64,000 nucleotides of DNA from Rhodoluna sp. (GTDB lineage Bacteria; Actinomycetota; Actinomycetes; Actinomycetales; Microbacteriaceae). Below, one piece after another: positions 32,322 through 41,434 of the stretch (the stretch's first letter is position 1; the number at the start of each line of letters is the position of its first letter). A program made the position numbers and the translations under genes. The notes beneath the pieces were generated by a model. It had not been told where the DNA came from. It did not search any database and saw nothing but the letters and a program-made list of their open reading frames with translations. The stretch lies in assembly GCA_026393335.1 (NCBI GenBank), contig JAPLAJ010000053.1, positions 50,864-114,863 of the forward strand. Reading direction: 5' to 3'.

Positions 32322-34313
32322 TTAGGCCTTTTTAGCTTTAGCTGTTTTCTTCGCAGCTGGCTTCTTAGAAACTTCAGCCTTCTTTGATGCTGCATTCTTT
32401 GAAGCAGTTGAACCCTTAGAAGGAATAGCTATAGGACCCTGCTTAGGCTTTGGTCTGGTCTTCTTAGATAGCCACTGTGGACGCTTAGGAAGTTTCTTCA
32501 CGTTCTTGAAGATAACTGCAATCTCTTGCGCGTTAAGAGTTTCTCTTTCCATAAGTTCTTTAGCCATCGCATCTAAGACCTTACGATTTAGATTGATTGC
32601 TTTATAAGCCTCATCGTGAGCTGCATCAAGAATTGCTCTGATCTCTGCATCAATGTTTTGAGCAGTGATGTCGCTGTATTCCTTGGTGCTAGCCATATCT
32701 CTACCAATGAATACTTCACCTGCAGTGCCATAAGCAACAGAGCCAACCAAGCTGGACATTCCATATTGCATAACCATTGCCTTAGCAATAGAAGTTGCTT
32801 TCTCGAAGTCGTTAGATGCACCGGTAGTTGGGTCACCAAAGACAACTTCTTCAGCAACACGACCACCCATTGCATAAGCAATCTGATCTAGCAGTTGGTT
32901 ACGAGTAACTGAGTATCTATCTTCTAGCGGAAGAACCATGGTGTATCCAAGTGCTCTACCTCTAGGCAAGATAGTTACCTTAGAAACAGGGTCGCTGTTG
33001 TTCATTGAAGCAGCAACTAGTGCGTGACCTGCTTCGTGATAAGCAGTGTTCAATCTCTCTGAGTCCATCATCAAACGAGTCTTCTTAGCAGGCCCACCAA
33101 TAACACGGTCAATAGATTCATCCAAAGTTGAATTAGTAATCTGCTTCTCACCCAAACGAGCAGTAAGCAGTGCTGCTTCATTCAAAACGTTTGCAAGATC
33201 TGCGCCAGTAAAGCCAGGAGTTCTTCTAGCAACAGTTGCTAGATCAACATCAGCGGCAACCGGCTTACCCTTGGCATGTACTTTCAGAATCTGTTCACGA
33301 CCAATAAGGTCAGGTGCAGATACTCCAATCTGACGATCAAAACGACCAGGACGCAATAGCGCTGGGTCTAGAACATCAGGACGGTTGGTTGCTGCAATCA
33401 AAATAACGTTGGTCTTTGAATCAAAACCATCCATCTCAACAAGCAACTGGTTCAGGGTCTGCTCACGCTCATCGTTACCGCCACCAACACCAGCACCACG
33501 CTGGCGCCCAACAGCATCGATTTCATCTACGAAGATAATCGCAGGAGATGCAGCCTTTGCTTGCTCGAATAGATCACGAACACGAGATGCACCGACACCT
33601 ACAAACATTTCAACAAAGTCAGAGCCTGAGATTGTGAAGAATGGAACTCCAGCTTCACCAGCAACTGCTTTAGCAAGAAGTGTCTTACCAGTTCCCGGAG
33701 GGCCGTATAGCAATACACCTCTAGGAATCTTTGCCCCTACTGCCTGGAACTTTTGTGGTTCCTTTAGGAATTCCTTAATTTCTTGTAGTTCTTCAATTGC
33801 TTCATCAACACCAGCAACATCTTCAAAGGTCACCTTAGGCATGTCTTTGTTATAGAGCTTTGCTCTTGATTTACCGAACTGCATCACCTTGCTGTTACCA
33901 CCTTGGGCACTAGACATTAGGAACCAGAACAAACCAAAGATAAGAATGAAAGGAAGGATTGAGAACAGAAGAGATAGGTACCAAGGTGTGCTGGTCACCT
34001 GATCATTGAAACCATCAGCAATAGTTGCTTCGGAAATAACAGTTGCAACCTGTGTGCCACGAGGTGTGACATAGAAGAACTGGATCTTGTCACCGTATTT
34101 GACATCAGCAGAATTTAGGACAACATCAACGCGCTGTTCATTCTCAATAACTAGAACTGACTTAGCTGTTCCACTTTTAATGAATTGAAGACCAACTGAG
34201 GTGTCCACCTTAGTGAACCCGGTTGTGTTCACTGAGTTAAAACCAATGGTGAGCGCAGCAAGAGCTACAAAAATCCAGAAAAATGGACCTCTAAAAAGTT
34301 TGCGAGATTTCAT
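32322..34313 (-). CDS. ftsH: ATP-dependent zinc metalloprotease FtsH
   Basis: 663-residue membrane AAA protease for quality control. Two membrane segments (about 11-27 and 110-130) flank an extracytoplasmic domain. The AAA domain has GPPGTGKT and the SRH region DPALLRPGRFDRQ, and the zinc site is HEAGH. The C-terminus is a long Lys/Ala/Ser-rich tail (SKKAEVSKKPAAKKTAKAKK), unlike the short tail of most homologues and resembling the tail of the ArsR-like protein at 20804. A TAGCCT box lies 5 nt before the ATG. Confidence 0.96.
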   Translation of the reverse strand: MKSRKLFRGPFFWIFVALAALTIGFNSVNTTGFTKVDTSVGLQFIKSGTAKSVLVIENEQRVDVVLNSADVKYGDKIQFFYVTPRGTQVATVISEATIADGFNDQVTSTPWYLSLLFSILPFILIFGLFWFLMSSAQGGNSKVMQFGKSRAKLYNKDMPKVTFEDVAGVDEAIEELQEIKEFLKEPQKFQAVGAKIPRGVLLYGPPGTGKTLLAKAVAGEAGVPFFTISGSDFVEMFVGVGASRVRDLFEQAKAASPAIIFVDEIDAVGRQRGAGVGGGNDEREQTLNQLLVEMDGFDSKTNVILIAATNRPDVLDPALLRPGRFDRQIGVSAPDLIGREQILKVHAKGKPVAADVDLATVARRTPGFTGADLANVLNEAALLTARLGEKQITNSTLDESIDRVIGGPAKKTRLMMDSERLNTAYHEAGHALVAASMNNSDPVSKVTILPRGRALGYTMVLPLEDRYSVTRNQLLDQIAYAMGGRVAEEVVFGDPTTGASNDFEKATSIAKAMVMQYGMSSLVGSVAYGTAGEVFIGRDMASTKEYSDITAQNIDAEIRAILDAAHDEAYKAINLNRKVLDAMAKELMERETLNAQEIAVIFKNVKKLPKRPQWLSKKTRPKPKQGPIAIPSKGSTASKNAASKKAEVSKKPAAKKTAKAKKA

Positions 34314-34318
34314 ATAAG

Positions 34319-34324
34319 AGGCTA
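34319..34324 (-). promoter_or_regulatory. Possible -10 box of the ftsH-fol operon
   Basis: TAGCCT on the minus strand with a 5-nt spacer to the ATG at 34313, one shorter than the usual 6. Confidence 0.35.
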
Positions 34325-34365
34325 AGCCCCTACCTTCCTAATACAACAAGACCAAGTACTAGGCT

Positions 34366-34406
34366 ACAAGCCAAAAGGGACAGTTATACCCCTGTATTTG
34401 GCTTGT
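34366..34406 (-). terminator. Long hairpin between hpt and ftsH
   Basis: A perfect 10-bp stem ACAAGCCAAA (34366-34375) and TTTGGCTTGT (34397-34406), with an inner AGGG/CCCT pairing. It lies just after the hpt stop and before the ftsH promoter. The T-run is poor, so it may be a terminator or a processing site. Confidence 0.5.
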
Positions 34407-34427
34407 TCGCAGAGAGATTAAAGGAAT

Positions 34428-34979
34428 TTAGCTGTAAACAGCAGGGGCTAAGACCCCAACGTCCTTGAGGGTGCGGTAGTGCTCTGCATAATCAAGGCCG
34501 TAACCGACAACAAACTCATTAGGGATGTCAAAGCCAACCCAGGCAACATCAACATCTACCTTGGCAGCATCTGGCTTACGAAGTAAGGCAACTACTTCAA
34601 CCGATGCTGCTCCGCGAGCAGTTAGGTTGCTCATTAGCCAAGACAAAGTCAAACCTGAGTCGATGATGTCTTCAACTATAAGAACGTGTCTACCCAGAAC
34701 ATCTGCATCTAGATCTTTGAGGATTCTTACAACTCCTGAAGACTGGGTTCCTGAGCCATAAGAAGAAACTGCCATCCAGTCCATAGTCACTGGAAGCTGA
34801 ATTGCTCTTGATAAATCAGCCATGAACATGACCGCGCCTTTTAGCACTCCAACAAGAAGAAGATCTTTACCTTCATACTTGGTTTCTATTTCGCGAGCTA
34901 ACTCTTCGATTCTGGTTGCGATTTGTTCTTCGGTAACTAAGACCTTAGTGATGTCCTTTTGGACCTTATCGAGGTTCAC
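34428..34979 (-). CDS. hpt: Hypoxanthine phosphoribosyltransferase
   Basis: Purine salvage enzyme converting hypoxanthine or guanine and PRPP to IMP or GMP. 183 residues with LLVGVLKGAVMFMADL, the PRPP loop VLIVEDIIDSGLTL (about 102-115) and FVVGYGLDYAEHYRTL. The start is GTG at 34979, immediately after the tilS stop. tilS-hpt-ftsH is a widely conserved order. Confidence 0.95.
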   Translation of the reverse strand: MNLDKVQKDITKVLVTEEQIATRIEELAREIETKYEGKDLLLVGVLKGAVMFMADLSRAIQLPVTMDWMAVSSYGSGTQSSGVVRILKDLDADVLGRHVLIVEDIIDSGLTLSWLMSNLTARGAASVEVVALLRKPDAAKVDVDVAWVGFDIPNEFVVGYGLDYAEHYRTLKDVGVLAPAVYS

Positions 34980-35999
34980 CTAGCATGCTCCTGGCTTCAT
35001 AGTTTTAGTGCTTTTGAGAATAATCTCTTTGCCCTTTCGCTCTACTCTAACGGAGGGAAGGGTCAAAGGTTTTTGACCATGCCAATTAGTTACCAACTCC
35101 ATAACAGAGTCGATTTGAACCTTGGCTGGTTCTGCACCCATAAGGGAAAGTGATTTGTGAATCACCCTATTTGCTAAGGCTTTAGGTAGCTTTTCAAAGA
35201 GATCAGTATCAATAATCACTGAGTTGTTTGTGGTCTTAGCAACTTCACGAAAGGCCTTATCTGCTTGAGCTTCAAGATAACTGATGTCATCCTGCAGAAT
35301 CTCAGCTGTGCGAGATAAAGCTTGAGCAATGCCAGGGCCTAGTTCTTCTTCAAGAACTGGCAAGACTTTTAGTCTTGCCTTCACTCTTGAGAACTTGGTA
35401 TCTAGATTCTGAGGATCAGACCAGTAGTTGAGACCTAGGTCTTCACAATAAGAAACTGTTTCTTTTCTTGTAATCCCAAGTAATGGACGAAGGTATTTAC
35501 CATCAGGAGAAAGTGTTGGCATCCCTGCAATTGATTTAGCACCAGAGCCTCTGGCTAAACCTAGTAATACTGTCTCTGCTTGATCGTCTTGAGTATGCCC
35601 AAGCATTGTGACTGCAGCATTATGTTTTTGAGCAAACTCCGTAAGAGCTCCATAACGAGCATTTCTAGCGGCCGCTTCCATCCCTAAGGAGTTCTGTTGG
35701 ACAACAACATCCATAATATCCACAACACTAAAACCCATCTCCGTAAGAAGTCCTTTTGTTCTTAGAGCAACCTCCATAGAACCTTCTTGAAGATTGTGAT
35801 TGACGATACAGGCAATCACATTCACGTCTGCTCTTTGACCTTCAAATAGAACTGCACTGGCAAGTGCTAAAGAGTCTGCTCCTCCGGAGCAGGCAACAGC
35901 AACAGTGCTTCCTTTATATAGATTGAGTAGATCCCAGCTATCCCGAACAGCACGGCGAATATCTGCCATGGCTGGGCTTAGCCTAGGTCGCTCGGACAT
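34980..35999 (-). CDS. tilS: tRNA(Ile)-lysidine synthetase
   Basis: Modifies C34 of tRNA-Ile(CAU) to lysidine. 339 residues with the PP-loop VACSGGADSLALA (about 34-46), the HTQDDQAETVLLGLARGSG motif and GMPTLSPDGKYLRPLL. It is shorter than the E. coli enzyme, as usual in actinobacteria. An AAAGG site is about 6 nt before the ATG. It is divergent to ppa. Confidence 0.95.
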   Translation of the reverse strand: MSERPRLSPAMADIRRAVRDSWDLLNLYKGSTVAVACSGGADSLALASAVLFEGQRADVNVIACIVNHNLQEGSMEVALRTKGLLTEMGFSVVDIMDVVVQQNSLGMEAAARNARYGALTEFAQKHNAAVTMLGHTQDDQAETVLLGLARGSGAKSIAGMPTLSPDGKYLRPLLGITRKETVSYCEDLGLNYWSDPQNLDTKFSRVKARLKVLPVLEEELGPGIAQALSRTAEILQDDISYLEAQADKAFREVAKTTNNSVIIDTDLFEKLPKALANRVIHKSLSLMGAEPAKVQIDSVMELVTNWHGQKPLTLPSVRVERKGKEIILKSTKTMKPGAC

Positions 36000-36020
36000 T
36001 GTCGCCTTTCGGTATTCTTG

Positions 36021-36026
36021 TAGTAT
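36021..36026 (+). promoter_or_regulatory. -10 box of ppa
   Basis: TAGTAT, about 20 nt upstream of the ATG. Together with the AGGAG site it gives a short leadered mRNA. Confidence 0.4.
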
Positions 36027-36046
36027 CTAGCCTATTTAGGAGAAGC

Positions 36047-36541
36047 ATGTCTATTGACGCCATCATCGAGATTCCTCGTGGAAGCCGCAACAAGTATGAG
36101 GTTGACCATGAGTCAGGCCGTGTCCGTCTGGACCGCGTTCTATTTACACCTTTTGTCTATCCAGTTGACTATGGATACTTTGACAACACCCTAGGTGGCG
36201 ATGGAGACCCATTAGACGCACTAGTACTACTTGAGTACCCACTATTCCCAGGTGTAATCGTTGAGGTTAGACCAGTAGGTGTATTGCCTATGGAAGATGA
36301 TGGTGGCATCGATGAGAAGGTTCTTTGTGTTCCAGTAAAGGACAAGCGTTGGGCTCACATCCAAGACATCAACGATGTTCCTCAGCAGACTAAAGACGAA
36401 CTAGAGCACTTCTTCACTCACTACAAAGATCTAGAGCCAGGCAAATGGGTCAAGGTTGGTAAGTGGGCAGGTAAAGATGAAGCTCAACGTCTAATCGATG
36501 AAGCTATTGAAAGATTCAAGACTGAGGGCGGGCACCAATAG
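36047..36541 (+). CDS. ppa: Inorganic pyrophosphatase
   Basis: Hydrolyses pyrophosphate to drive biosynthesis. 164 residues: IEIPRGSRNKYEVDHESG, DYGYFDNTLGGDGDPLDALVL (three metal-binding Asp) and KDKRWAHIQDINDVP. The start is ATG at 36047, with AGGAG 6 nt upstream; the frame opens earlier at 35999 but that part has no homology. The 3' end overlaps the convergent psuK gene by 26 bp. Confidence 0.96.
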   Translation: MSIDAIIEIPRGSRNKYEVDHESGRVRLDRVLFTPFVYPVDYGYFDNTLGGDGDPLDALVLLEYPLFPGVIVEVRPVGVLPMEDDGGIDEKVLCVPVKDKRWAHIQDINDVPQQTKDELEHFFTHYKDLEPGKWVKVGKWAGKDEAQRLIDEAIERFKTEGGHQ

Positions 36542-37376
36542 TAGTAACTGCTTTGGCGGCGGTTTTTGTTGCATTAGCAATAGCACTATTTAGTTCAACA
36601 CCTTTAGCAAGATTTGCAATCAGCGAGCCAGCAAAAGCATCTCCAGCACCTGTTGGATCTATTGCATTAACAATCTCTGCTTCAAAAGAATTGGTTTTTA
36701 TACCTTCTATATAAAGGTCAGCACCATTACTACCTTTAGTCACGATAGTGATGTGTGAACATTCAGTTGAAAGTAGCTCAAACTCTTCTTCATTAGGCAA
36801 AAGAATGTCTACGCCATTAACTGATGATTTGAATAGTTCAACACCAAAGTCTTTGATGTATCCAGTTGAACCTGGATCAATAGCTAGTAGTGCCCCAGCA
36901 TCTTGAACTCTAAAGATAAAGTTCTTTATCTCTGCCTCTGACCTGCCAAAGAGTGTGTAACCAGATAGGTACACATAAGAGAAGTCACTTAGGTAATCAA
37001 TGTTTAGTTCATCAAGTGAAAGATCTTTGTTGGCTCCCCTATCGGTTAGCATGCTTCTTGAGGCACCTTCAACTAGAACAACTAGTGAGCCTGTTGATTT
37101 AGTCTCACTAGTTTGTAATTCAGCATGGACGCCAAAGCTCTCAAACTCTTGAGTAACTCGCTCTTTGTCGGCAGAGCCGACACAACCAATGAAAGTAACC
37201 TCAGCACCTTCATGAGATGCCCAGCTAGCCATGTTGCTGGCTGAACCACCTAGGGTTTGGGTGATTAAGGCGTTGGTATCTGTATTGGCTCTAACTGCTC
37301 CATCAGGAACAACAATGATGTCATCTATCACATCGCCGATGACTAAGACATTTACCACTACTTGACCTTCGACCAA
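36516..37376 (-). CDS. psuK: PfkB-family kinase, probable pseudouridine kinase
   Basis: 286 residues of the ribokinase/PfkB family: NVLVIGDVIDD near the start, LGGSASNMASW, and the catalytic DPTGAGDAFAGSLI close to the C-terminus. It overlaps psuG by 19 bp, and the pair kinase plus glycosidase is the pathway that phosphorylates pseudouridine and then splits it to uracil and ribose 5-phosphate. The substrate is inferred from that pairing; other PfkB substrates are possible. Confidence 0.82.
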   Translation of the reverse strand: MVEGQVVVNVLVIGDVIDDIIVVPDGAVRANTDTNALITQTLGGSASNMASWASHEGAEVTFIGCVGSADKERVTQEFESFGVHAELQTSETKSTGSLVVLVEGASRSMLTDRGANKDLSLDELNIDYLSDFSYVYLSGYTLFGRSEAEIKNFIFRVQDAGALLAIDPGSTGYIKDFGVELFKSSVNGVDILLPNEEEFELLSTECSHITIVTKGSNGADLYIEGIKTNSFEAEIVNAIDPTGAGDAFAGSLIANLAKGVELNSAIANATKTAAKAVTTIGARPQS

Positions 37377-38266
37377 GAAGTTGCAATTTGACCGGCGAGC
37401 TTAACGTTGTTTCTAGCAAGGTCAAGGTTGACCTCTAGGCTTCTGCCCTTTGACTCTTCAACAATGAAACCCAGAAGGAAAGGAGTAACAGCTTTACCGT
37501 GAACACCAGCAGCGTCAGCTGCCTTGAATGCAATCTGCAGAACACGATCGTGTTCTGCTGGATCCCACTGCAGCTCCAATGGGATTGGGTTGGCAATAAC
37601 AATTCCCTGGTTGTGTCCAAGCTCATCCTGAGCTTTCATTGCTTGAGCAATCTGGTCTGTTGTATCAAGTGACCAGTCAATCTGCAAACCAGATCTGTTC
37701 AACCAGAATGCTGGGAACTCTTTTGTCTGCCAACCGATAACTGGAACTGATAGTGATTCAAGTCTTTCTAATGTTGCGGAGATATCTAGAACAGATTTCA
37801 CACCAGCACAAACAACAGTGATAGGAGTAACTGCAAGTGTTGATAGATCTGCAGACTCATCGAAGGTTGTGTTAGCTCCTCTGTGCACGCCACCTAAACC
37901 ACCGGTAGCAAAGACACGAATACCAGCAAGGGATGCTAGGTGAGCTGTTGCTGCAACAGTAGTTGCACCACTTTCTTTACGGGCAGCAAGAATAGGAATA
38001 TCTCTAACGCTGGCTTTAGCTAAATCTTCATTAGCAATGCGGTCAACGCCTCGCTCATCCAAACCAATCTGCGGAACACCATCAAGGATTGCAATAGTTG
38101 CTGGTGTTACTCCCTGCTCTCTAAGAATCTCTTCGAATTCAATAGCAGCAGCTAGATTCTGCGGTCTCGGTAAACCGTGCGAGATGATTGTTGATTCAAG
38201 GGCTACAACTGGTTTGCCGGCATCAAGAGCAGCGGCTACTTCTTTAGAGATTTGAAAGGGTTTCAT
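37358..38266 (-). CDS. psuG: Pseudouridine-5'-phosphate glycosidase
   Basis: Cleaves the C-C bond of pseudouridine 5'-phosphate. 302 residues: VVALESTIISHGLPRPQN, GVPQIGL, the catalytic-site lysine segment GATTVAAT, VFATGGLGGVHRGA and PVIGWQTKEFPAFW, all hallmark segments of the family. First gene of the psuG-psuK operon; a TAACCT box lies 6 nt before the ATG. Probably recycles modified RNA breakdown products. Confidence 0.95.
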   Translation of the reverse strand: MKPFQISKEVAAALDAGKPVVALESTIISHGLPRPQNLAAAIEFEEILREQGVTPATIAILDGVPQIGLDERGVDRIANEDLAKASVRDIPILAARKESGATTVAATAHLASLAGIRVFATGGLGGVHRGANTTFDESADLSTLAVTPITVVCAGVKSVLDISATLERLESLSVPVIGWQTKEFPAFWLNRSGLQIDWSLDTTDQIAQAMKAQDELGHNQGIVIANPIPLELQWDPAEHDRVLQIAFKAADAAGVHGKAVTPFLLGFIVEESKGRSLEVNLDLARNNVKLAGQIATSWSKVK

Positions 38267-38272
38267 AGTTCA

Positions 38273-38278
38273 AGGTTA
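38273..38278 (-). promoter_or_regulatory. Leaderless -10 box of psuG
   Basis: TAACCT on the minus strand, 6-nt spacer (TGAACT) to the ATG at 38266. Confidence 0.55.
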
Positions 38279-38297
38279 CCTAAGCCCAGTGAAGAGA

Positions 38298-38303
38298 TAG
38301 CAT
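38298..38303 (+). promoter_or_regulatory. Leaderless -10 box of the tocopherol-cyclase-like gene
   Basis: TAGCAT, 6-nt spacer (CAAAGT) to the ATG at 38310. Confidence 0.55.
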
Positions 38304-38309
38304 CAAAGT

Positions 38310-39323
38310 ATGCAGAGCCCAAAGAGTTTCCTTGAAGGAGTAAGACATCCTGAAGCCTTCCACGGTAATGGCAAGGCCAGCCCCTTCTTTGAGGGTTGGT
38401 ACGTGAAGCTGGTTTCAGAAGATCTATCTCAACGTTGGGCTGTTATCCCCGGTATCTTCAAGGGCATCGATAAAGCTGATAGCGATGAGCGACAAAGTCA
38501 CGATGAGGCTTTCATACAAGTATTAGATGGCTCAACAGGTCGTAGCTGGTTTCACTCCTTTGATATCTCTGAGTTCAAAGCATCAACTGGCAAATTTGAA
38601 GTCCAAATAGGTAACAACTTCTTCAGTGAAAAAGAAGTAAGGCTAGATCTTCCTCAACTAAAGGGAACTATCCAGATAACTACACCTTTTGTTCCATGGC
38701 CGGTAACTCTAAGAAGCCCGGGCATCATGGGTTGGTATGGACTGGTTCCATTCATGGAATGCTTCCACGGCATTGTTAGCTTTGGTCACAAGCTAGAAGG
38801 TTCGCTATCTGTTGAAGGCAAAGAACAGTCATTTAGTAAAGGCAAAGGTTATATAGAAACAGATTGGGGCAGAGGATTCCCCTCAGGATATATCTGGATG
38901 CAAACCAATCACTTTGATTTCAATAACGACACATCTCTTATTGCATCGTGTGCGATCATTCCTTGGATAGGGAAGTCCTTTAGAGGATTCATCATGGGAA
39001 TGATGCATGAAGGAAAGCTTTACAGTTGGACAACTTATAACGGGTCCAAAGAACTAGAACTAAGAGTTGATGACAGCCATGTGTTCTGGAAAGTTACTGG
39101 TCCTGATGGAACACTTGAACTAAAAGCAGAAAGAACTCGTGGTGGACTACTTCACGCTCCGCTACATAAGAACATGCATAGAAGAGTTGAGGAGACCATG
39201 GACTCAACAGTTGAGATCAAGTTACTTGATAAGAACAATGTTGAGATTGTGAAAGGAACAGGAACTGCTGCTGCCTTAGAGATATTTGGTGAACTAGAAA
39301 AACTTCTTGCTTACAAAAAGTGA
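38310..39323 (+). CDS. Tocopherol-cyclase-like beta-barrel protein
   Basis: 337 residues with the family signature PEAFHGNGKASPFFEGWYVKLV near the start, FKGIDKADSDERQSHDEAFIQVLD, a VPFMECFHGIVSFGH segment and KGYIETDWGRGFPSGYIWMQTNHF. The fold is that of plant tocopherol cyclase (VTE1), but bacterial relatives lack the rest of a tocopherol pathway here, so the reaction is unknown; a lipocalin-like lipid or quinone role is plausible. It is convergent with the DCC gene, 3 bp apart. Confidence 0.75.
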   Translation: MQSPKSFLEGVRHPEAFHGNGKASPFFEGWYVKLVSEDLSQRWAVIPGIFKGIDKADSDERQSHDEAFIQVLDGSTGRSWFHSFDISEFKASTGKFEVQIGNNFFSEKEVRLDLPQLKGTIQITTPFVPWPVTLRSPGIMGWYGLVPFMECFHGIVSFGHKLEGSLSVEGKEQSFSKGKGYIETDWGRGFPSGYIWMQTNHFDFNNDTSLIASCAIIPWIGKSFRGFIMGMMHEGKLYSWTTYNGSKELELRVDDSHVFWKVTGPDGTLELKAERTRGGLLHAPLHKNMHRRVEETMDSTVEIKLLDKNNVEIVKGTGTAAALEIFGELEKLLAYKK

Positions 39324-39326
39324 CGT

Positions 39327-39701
39327 TTAGTCTCTAGGCATCTTGCAAGCTGGGGTGCCGCCAGGTAGCTTCTGTCGATACTTTGCTACCAGTGCATAGC
39401 CCGGTCTGGCTAGCCAAACAAAAGGTGGAATAAGAATCAGGTTCCCAAGAGCCCTTAGAGCAAAGTTGTTTTGAATTTTGAATAAGTTTGCGAAAGCTTC
39501 ATGCCCTGCATAGTTCTTGCCATCGACGACTAGATAAACCTTTGCTGTGACTTGCTCAAGAGTTAGTCCATACTTCGCTGGGTCAATGAACTGAAAAGGC
39601 GTTGCATCTATTGGGGTTGAAGTGTGTTTGAGAATGAAGTTAGTTGCTGTAGTGCAGAAGCCACAGTCACCATCAAATATCAGTAGAGGCTTTGCTTGCA
39701 T
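39327..39701 (-). CDS. DCC-family (DUF393) thiol-disulfide oxidoreductase-like protein
   Basis: 124 residues with the namesake motif FDGDCGFCTTATNF near residue 10 (DxDCGFC), and HEAFANLFKIQNN in the middle. The family has a thioredoxin-like fold and predicted redox activity; substrates are unknown. A TAGTCT box is 6 nt before the ATG. Confidence 0.85.
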   Translation of the reverse strand: MQAKPLLIFDGDCGFCTTATNFILKHTSTPIDATPFQFIDPAKYGLTLEQVTAKVYLVVDGKNYAGHEAFANLFKIQNNFALRALGNLILIPPFVWLARPGYALVAKYRQKLPGGTPACKMPRD

Positions 39702-39707
39702 ATCTCA

Positions 39708-39713
39708 AGACTA
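39708..39713 (-). promoter_or_regulatory. Leaderless -10 box of the DCC gene
   Basis: TAGTCT on the minus strand, 6-nt spacer (TGAGAT) to the ATG at 39701. Confidence 0.55.
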
Positions 39714-39733
39714 CGCCTCTGCGTGATTTAGTT

Positions 39734-41212
39734 CTAGATGGCTCCTTTATCTAAGCCCTTTAGAACAACCTTGGCTCGATCTCTAAGTTCGTCTAGGTCA
39801 GATAGACGATCTAAACCTTTGAGCTGCTGAGCCATGCGGTGATTCATCTTGAATGTTTCACGATGTCTATCTAAGAAGTCCCAGTAAAGAGTTGAGAAAG
39901 GACAAGCATCATCACCTGATCTCTTCTTAGGGTCATAGACGCATGTTTTACAGAACTCGGTCATTCTGGAGATGTATGCGCCTCCTGCAGGATATGGCTT
40001 AGTCATGAGCTTTCCACCATCGGCATAAGTGCCCATACCGATGATGTTTGGAACCATCACCCATTCAGTTGCATCGATGAAGTTCTCTCTCATCCAATCC
40101 AAGAACTCCTGAGGATTCACTCCAGTGATTAGAGCTAGGTTACTTAGAATCATCAATCTTGGTATGTGATGTGTCCATGCTCTCTTCTCAACATCAGAGA
40201 CGATGCCTTGGACGCAATTCATCTTTGTTGCTTGAGAGTTCTTGAACACAGTCAAAAGAGTTCTATCAGCTTTGAGAACATTTGCTTCTCGGTATTCATA
40301 ACCTAAGAACCAATACATGCCATTTACATACTCTCGCCAACCAATAACCTGCCGTATGAAAGCTTCGACGGACTGAATTGCATAGTCGTTCTTCTTATAT
40401 GCCTTTAGTGTCTCTGCAATCACTTCTCTAGGGTGCAGCAGCCCATTGTTTAGATACGGGCTTAGCAAAGAGTGATGCATAGCCCAGTTATCTTTGGCCA
40501 CAGCATCTTCATATGGTCCGAATGCGTCCATGTGATATTTGAGAAAGTGGTGCAGTTGAGCAAGAGCTCCTGCTCTCATGGTTGCCCAGGTATTGCTTAC
40601 TTCCATCCCTAGCTCTTTAGCTACTTCAAGATCTATCTGATCTCTTGCTTGCTCAAGATATGCAGGATAGGTGTAGTTCTTAGGTGGGGGTAGGCGATTA
40701 TCTTGATCAAAGTTCCATTGGCCACCAACAGGCTTACCATCTTCGACAAGAATGCCTAAACGAGTTCTTTGAAGTCGGTAAAAGTTTTCCATGACAAAAG
40801 ATTTTTGTTTTGAAGCCCAGTCTCTGAAGAGCTCTCTCGAGGTTAGGAACAAATCGTTAGGCACAAACGAAACCCCATAGTTTTGAAGTTGTTCAAACTG
40901 TTTGATAGAGGAAGGTTCGGCACAAACAATCGGGACTTTGTTTGGCAGAGACTTTAGTGCTTTCTCAAGACCTTGAATAGTTGTGTCTGCTTTTATGTAT
41001 TGAACCTGAAAACCTTTAGCTTCTAGTTCTTTAGCAAAGTGTCTGGCTGAAGAGATCATGAAGAATAGGCGTTCCTGATGCCAATCACGACCTGAGACCA
41101 TGCGCTTGCTCTCAACAAGAACAATCAGATCTGTTTTCAGATTAGCTTTCGCTAGAGCACCATGATCACTGTTGAGGTGGTCGAAAGGAATATAAATGAT
41201 TCTTTCAATCAT
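39734..41212 (-). CDS. phrB: Iron-sulfur (6-4) photolyase / FeS-BCP cryptochrome
   Basis: 492 residues of the prokaryotic FeS-BCP group, which repairs (6-4) photoproducts with light. Four cysteines suit the [4Fe-4S] cluster: C333, C421, C424 and C437 (from MNCVQG, FCKTC and DACPF). The spacing 88-3-13 is the same as in the structurally known PhrB of Agrobacterium. The FAD-binding helices WREYVNGMYW and HHIPRLMILSNLALI are present. The ATG overlaps the TGA of the upstream DUF2256 gene. Confidence 0.93.
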   Translation of the reverse strand: MIERIIYIPFDHLNSDHGALAKANLKTDLIVLVESKRMVSGRDWHQERLFFMISSARHFAKELEAKGFQVQYIKADTTIQGLEKALKSLPNKVPIVCAEPSSIKQFEQLQNYGVSFVPNDLFLTSRELFRDWASKQKSFVMENFYRLQRTRLGILVEDGKPVGGQWNFDQDNRLPPPKNYTYPAYLEQARDQIDLEVAKELGMEVSNTWATMRAGALAQLHHFLKYHMDAFGPYEDAVAKDNWAMHHSLLSPYLNNGLLHPREVIAETLKAYKKNDYAIQSVEAFIRQVIGWREYVNGMYWFLGYEYREANVLKADRTLLTVFKNSQATKMNCVQGIVSDVEKRAWTHHIPRLMILSNLALITGVNPQEFLDWMRENFIDATEWVMVPNIIGMGTYADGGKLMTKPYPAGGAYISRMTEFCKTCVYDPKKRSGDDACPFSTLYWDFLDRHRETFKMNHRMAQQLKGLDRLSDLDELRDRAKVVLKGLDKGAI

Positions 41213-41349
41213 GCGGACTTACATTTCTTGGAACAGTAGAGCACATTGGCCCAATCTCTCTCCCACTTCTTTCGCCATTCAAAAGGCTTTTTGCAGGTCA
41301 GGCAAATCTTAGGTGGGAACCCTCCCTTAGTTTGAGCAACTCTAGGCAT
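41209..41349 (-). CDS. DUF2256 small zinc-ribbon-like protein
   Basis: 46 residues: PPKICLTCKKPFEWRKKW followed by VLYCSKKCKSA. Two CxxC-type pairs suggest a zinc ribbon. DUF2256 proteins are often encoded beside or fused to FeS-BCP photolyases, and here an ATGA overlap couples it to phrB. A TATTCT box lies 6 nt before the ATG, so it starts the operon. Role unknown; an accessory to the photolyase is the natural guess. Confidence 0.88.
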   Translation of the reverse strand: MPRVAQTKGGFPPKICLTCKKPFEWRKKWERDWANVLYCSKKCKSA

Positions 41350-41355
41350 GAGCCA

Positions 41356-41361
41356 AGAATA
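41356..41361 (-). promoter_or_regulatory. Leaderless -10 box of the DUF2256-phrB operon
   Basis: TATTCT on the minus strand, 6-nt spacer (TGGCTC) to the ATG at 41349. Confidence 0.55.
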
Positions 41362-41434
41362 ACGGAGTCGGTGGTTCTCCGATTCTTATCGGCTGCTGGC
41401 TAGGATATTCAATGCCTAGAAAAAAGGAACGCAA

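Noticed and set aside
36516..37376. Ribokinase or fructokinase
   Set aside because: The PfkB fold alone does not decide, but the 19-bp overlap with psuG favours pseudouridine kinase.
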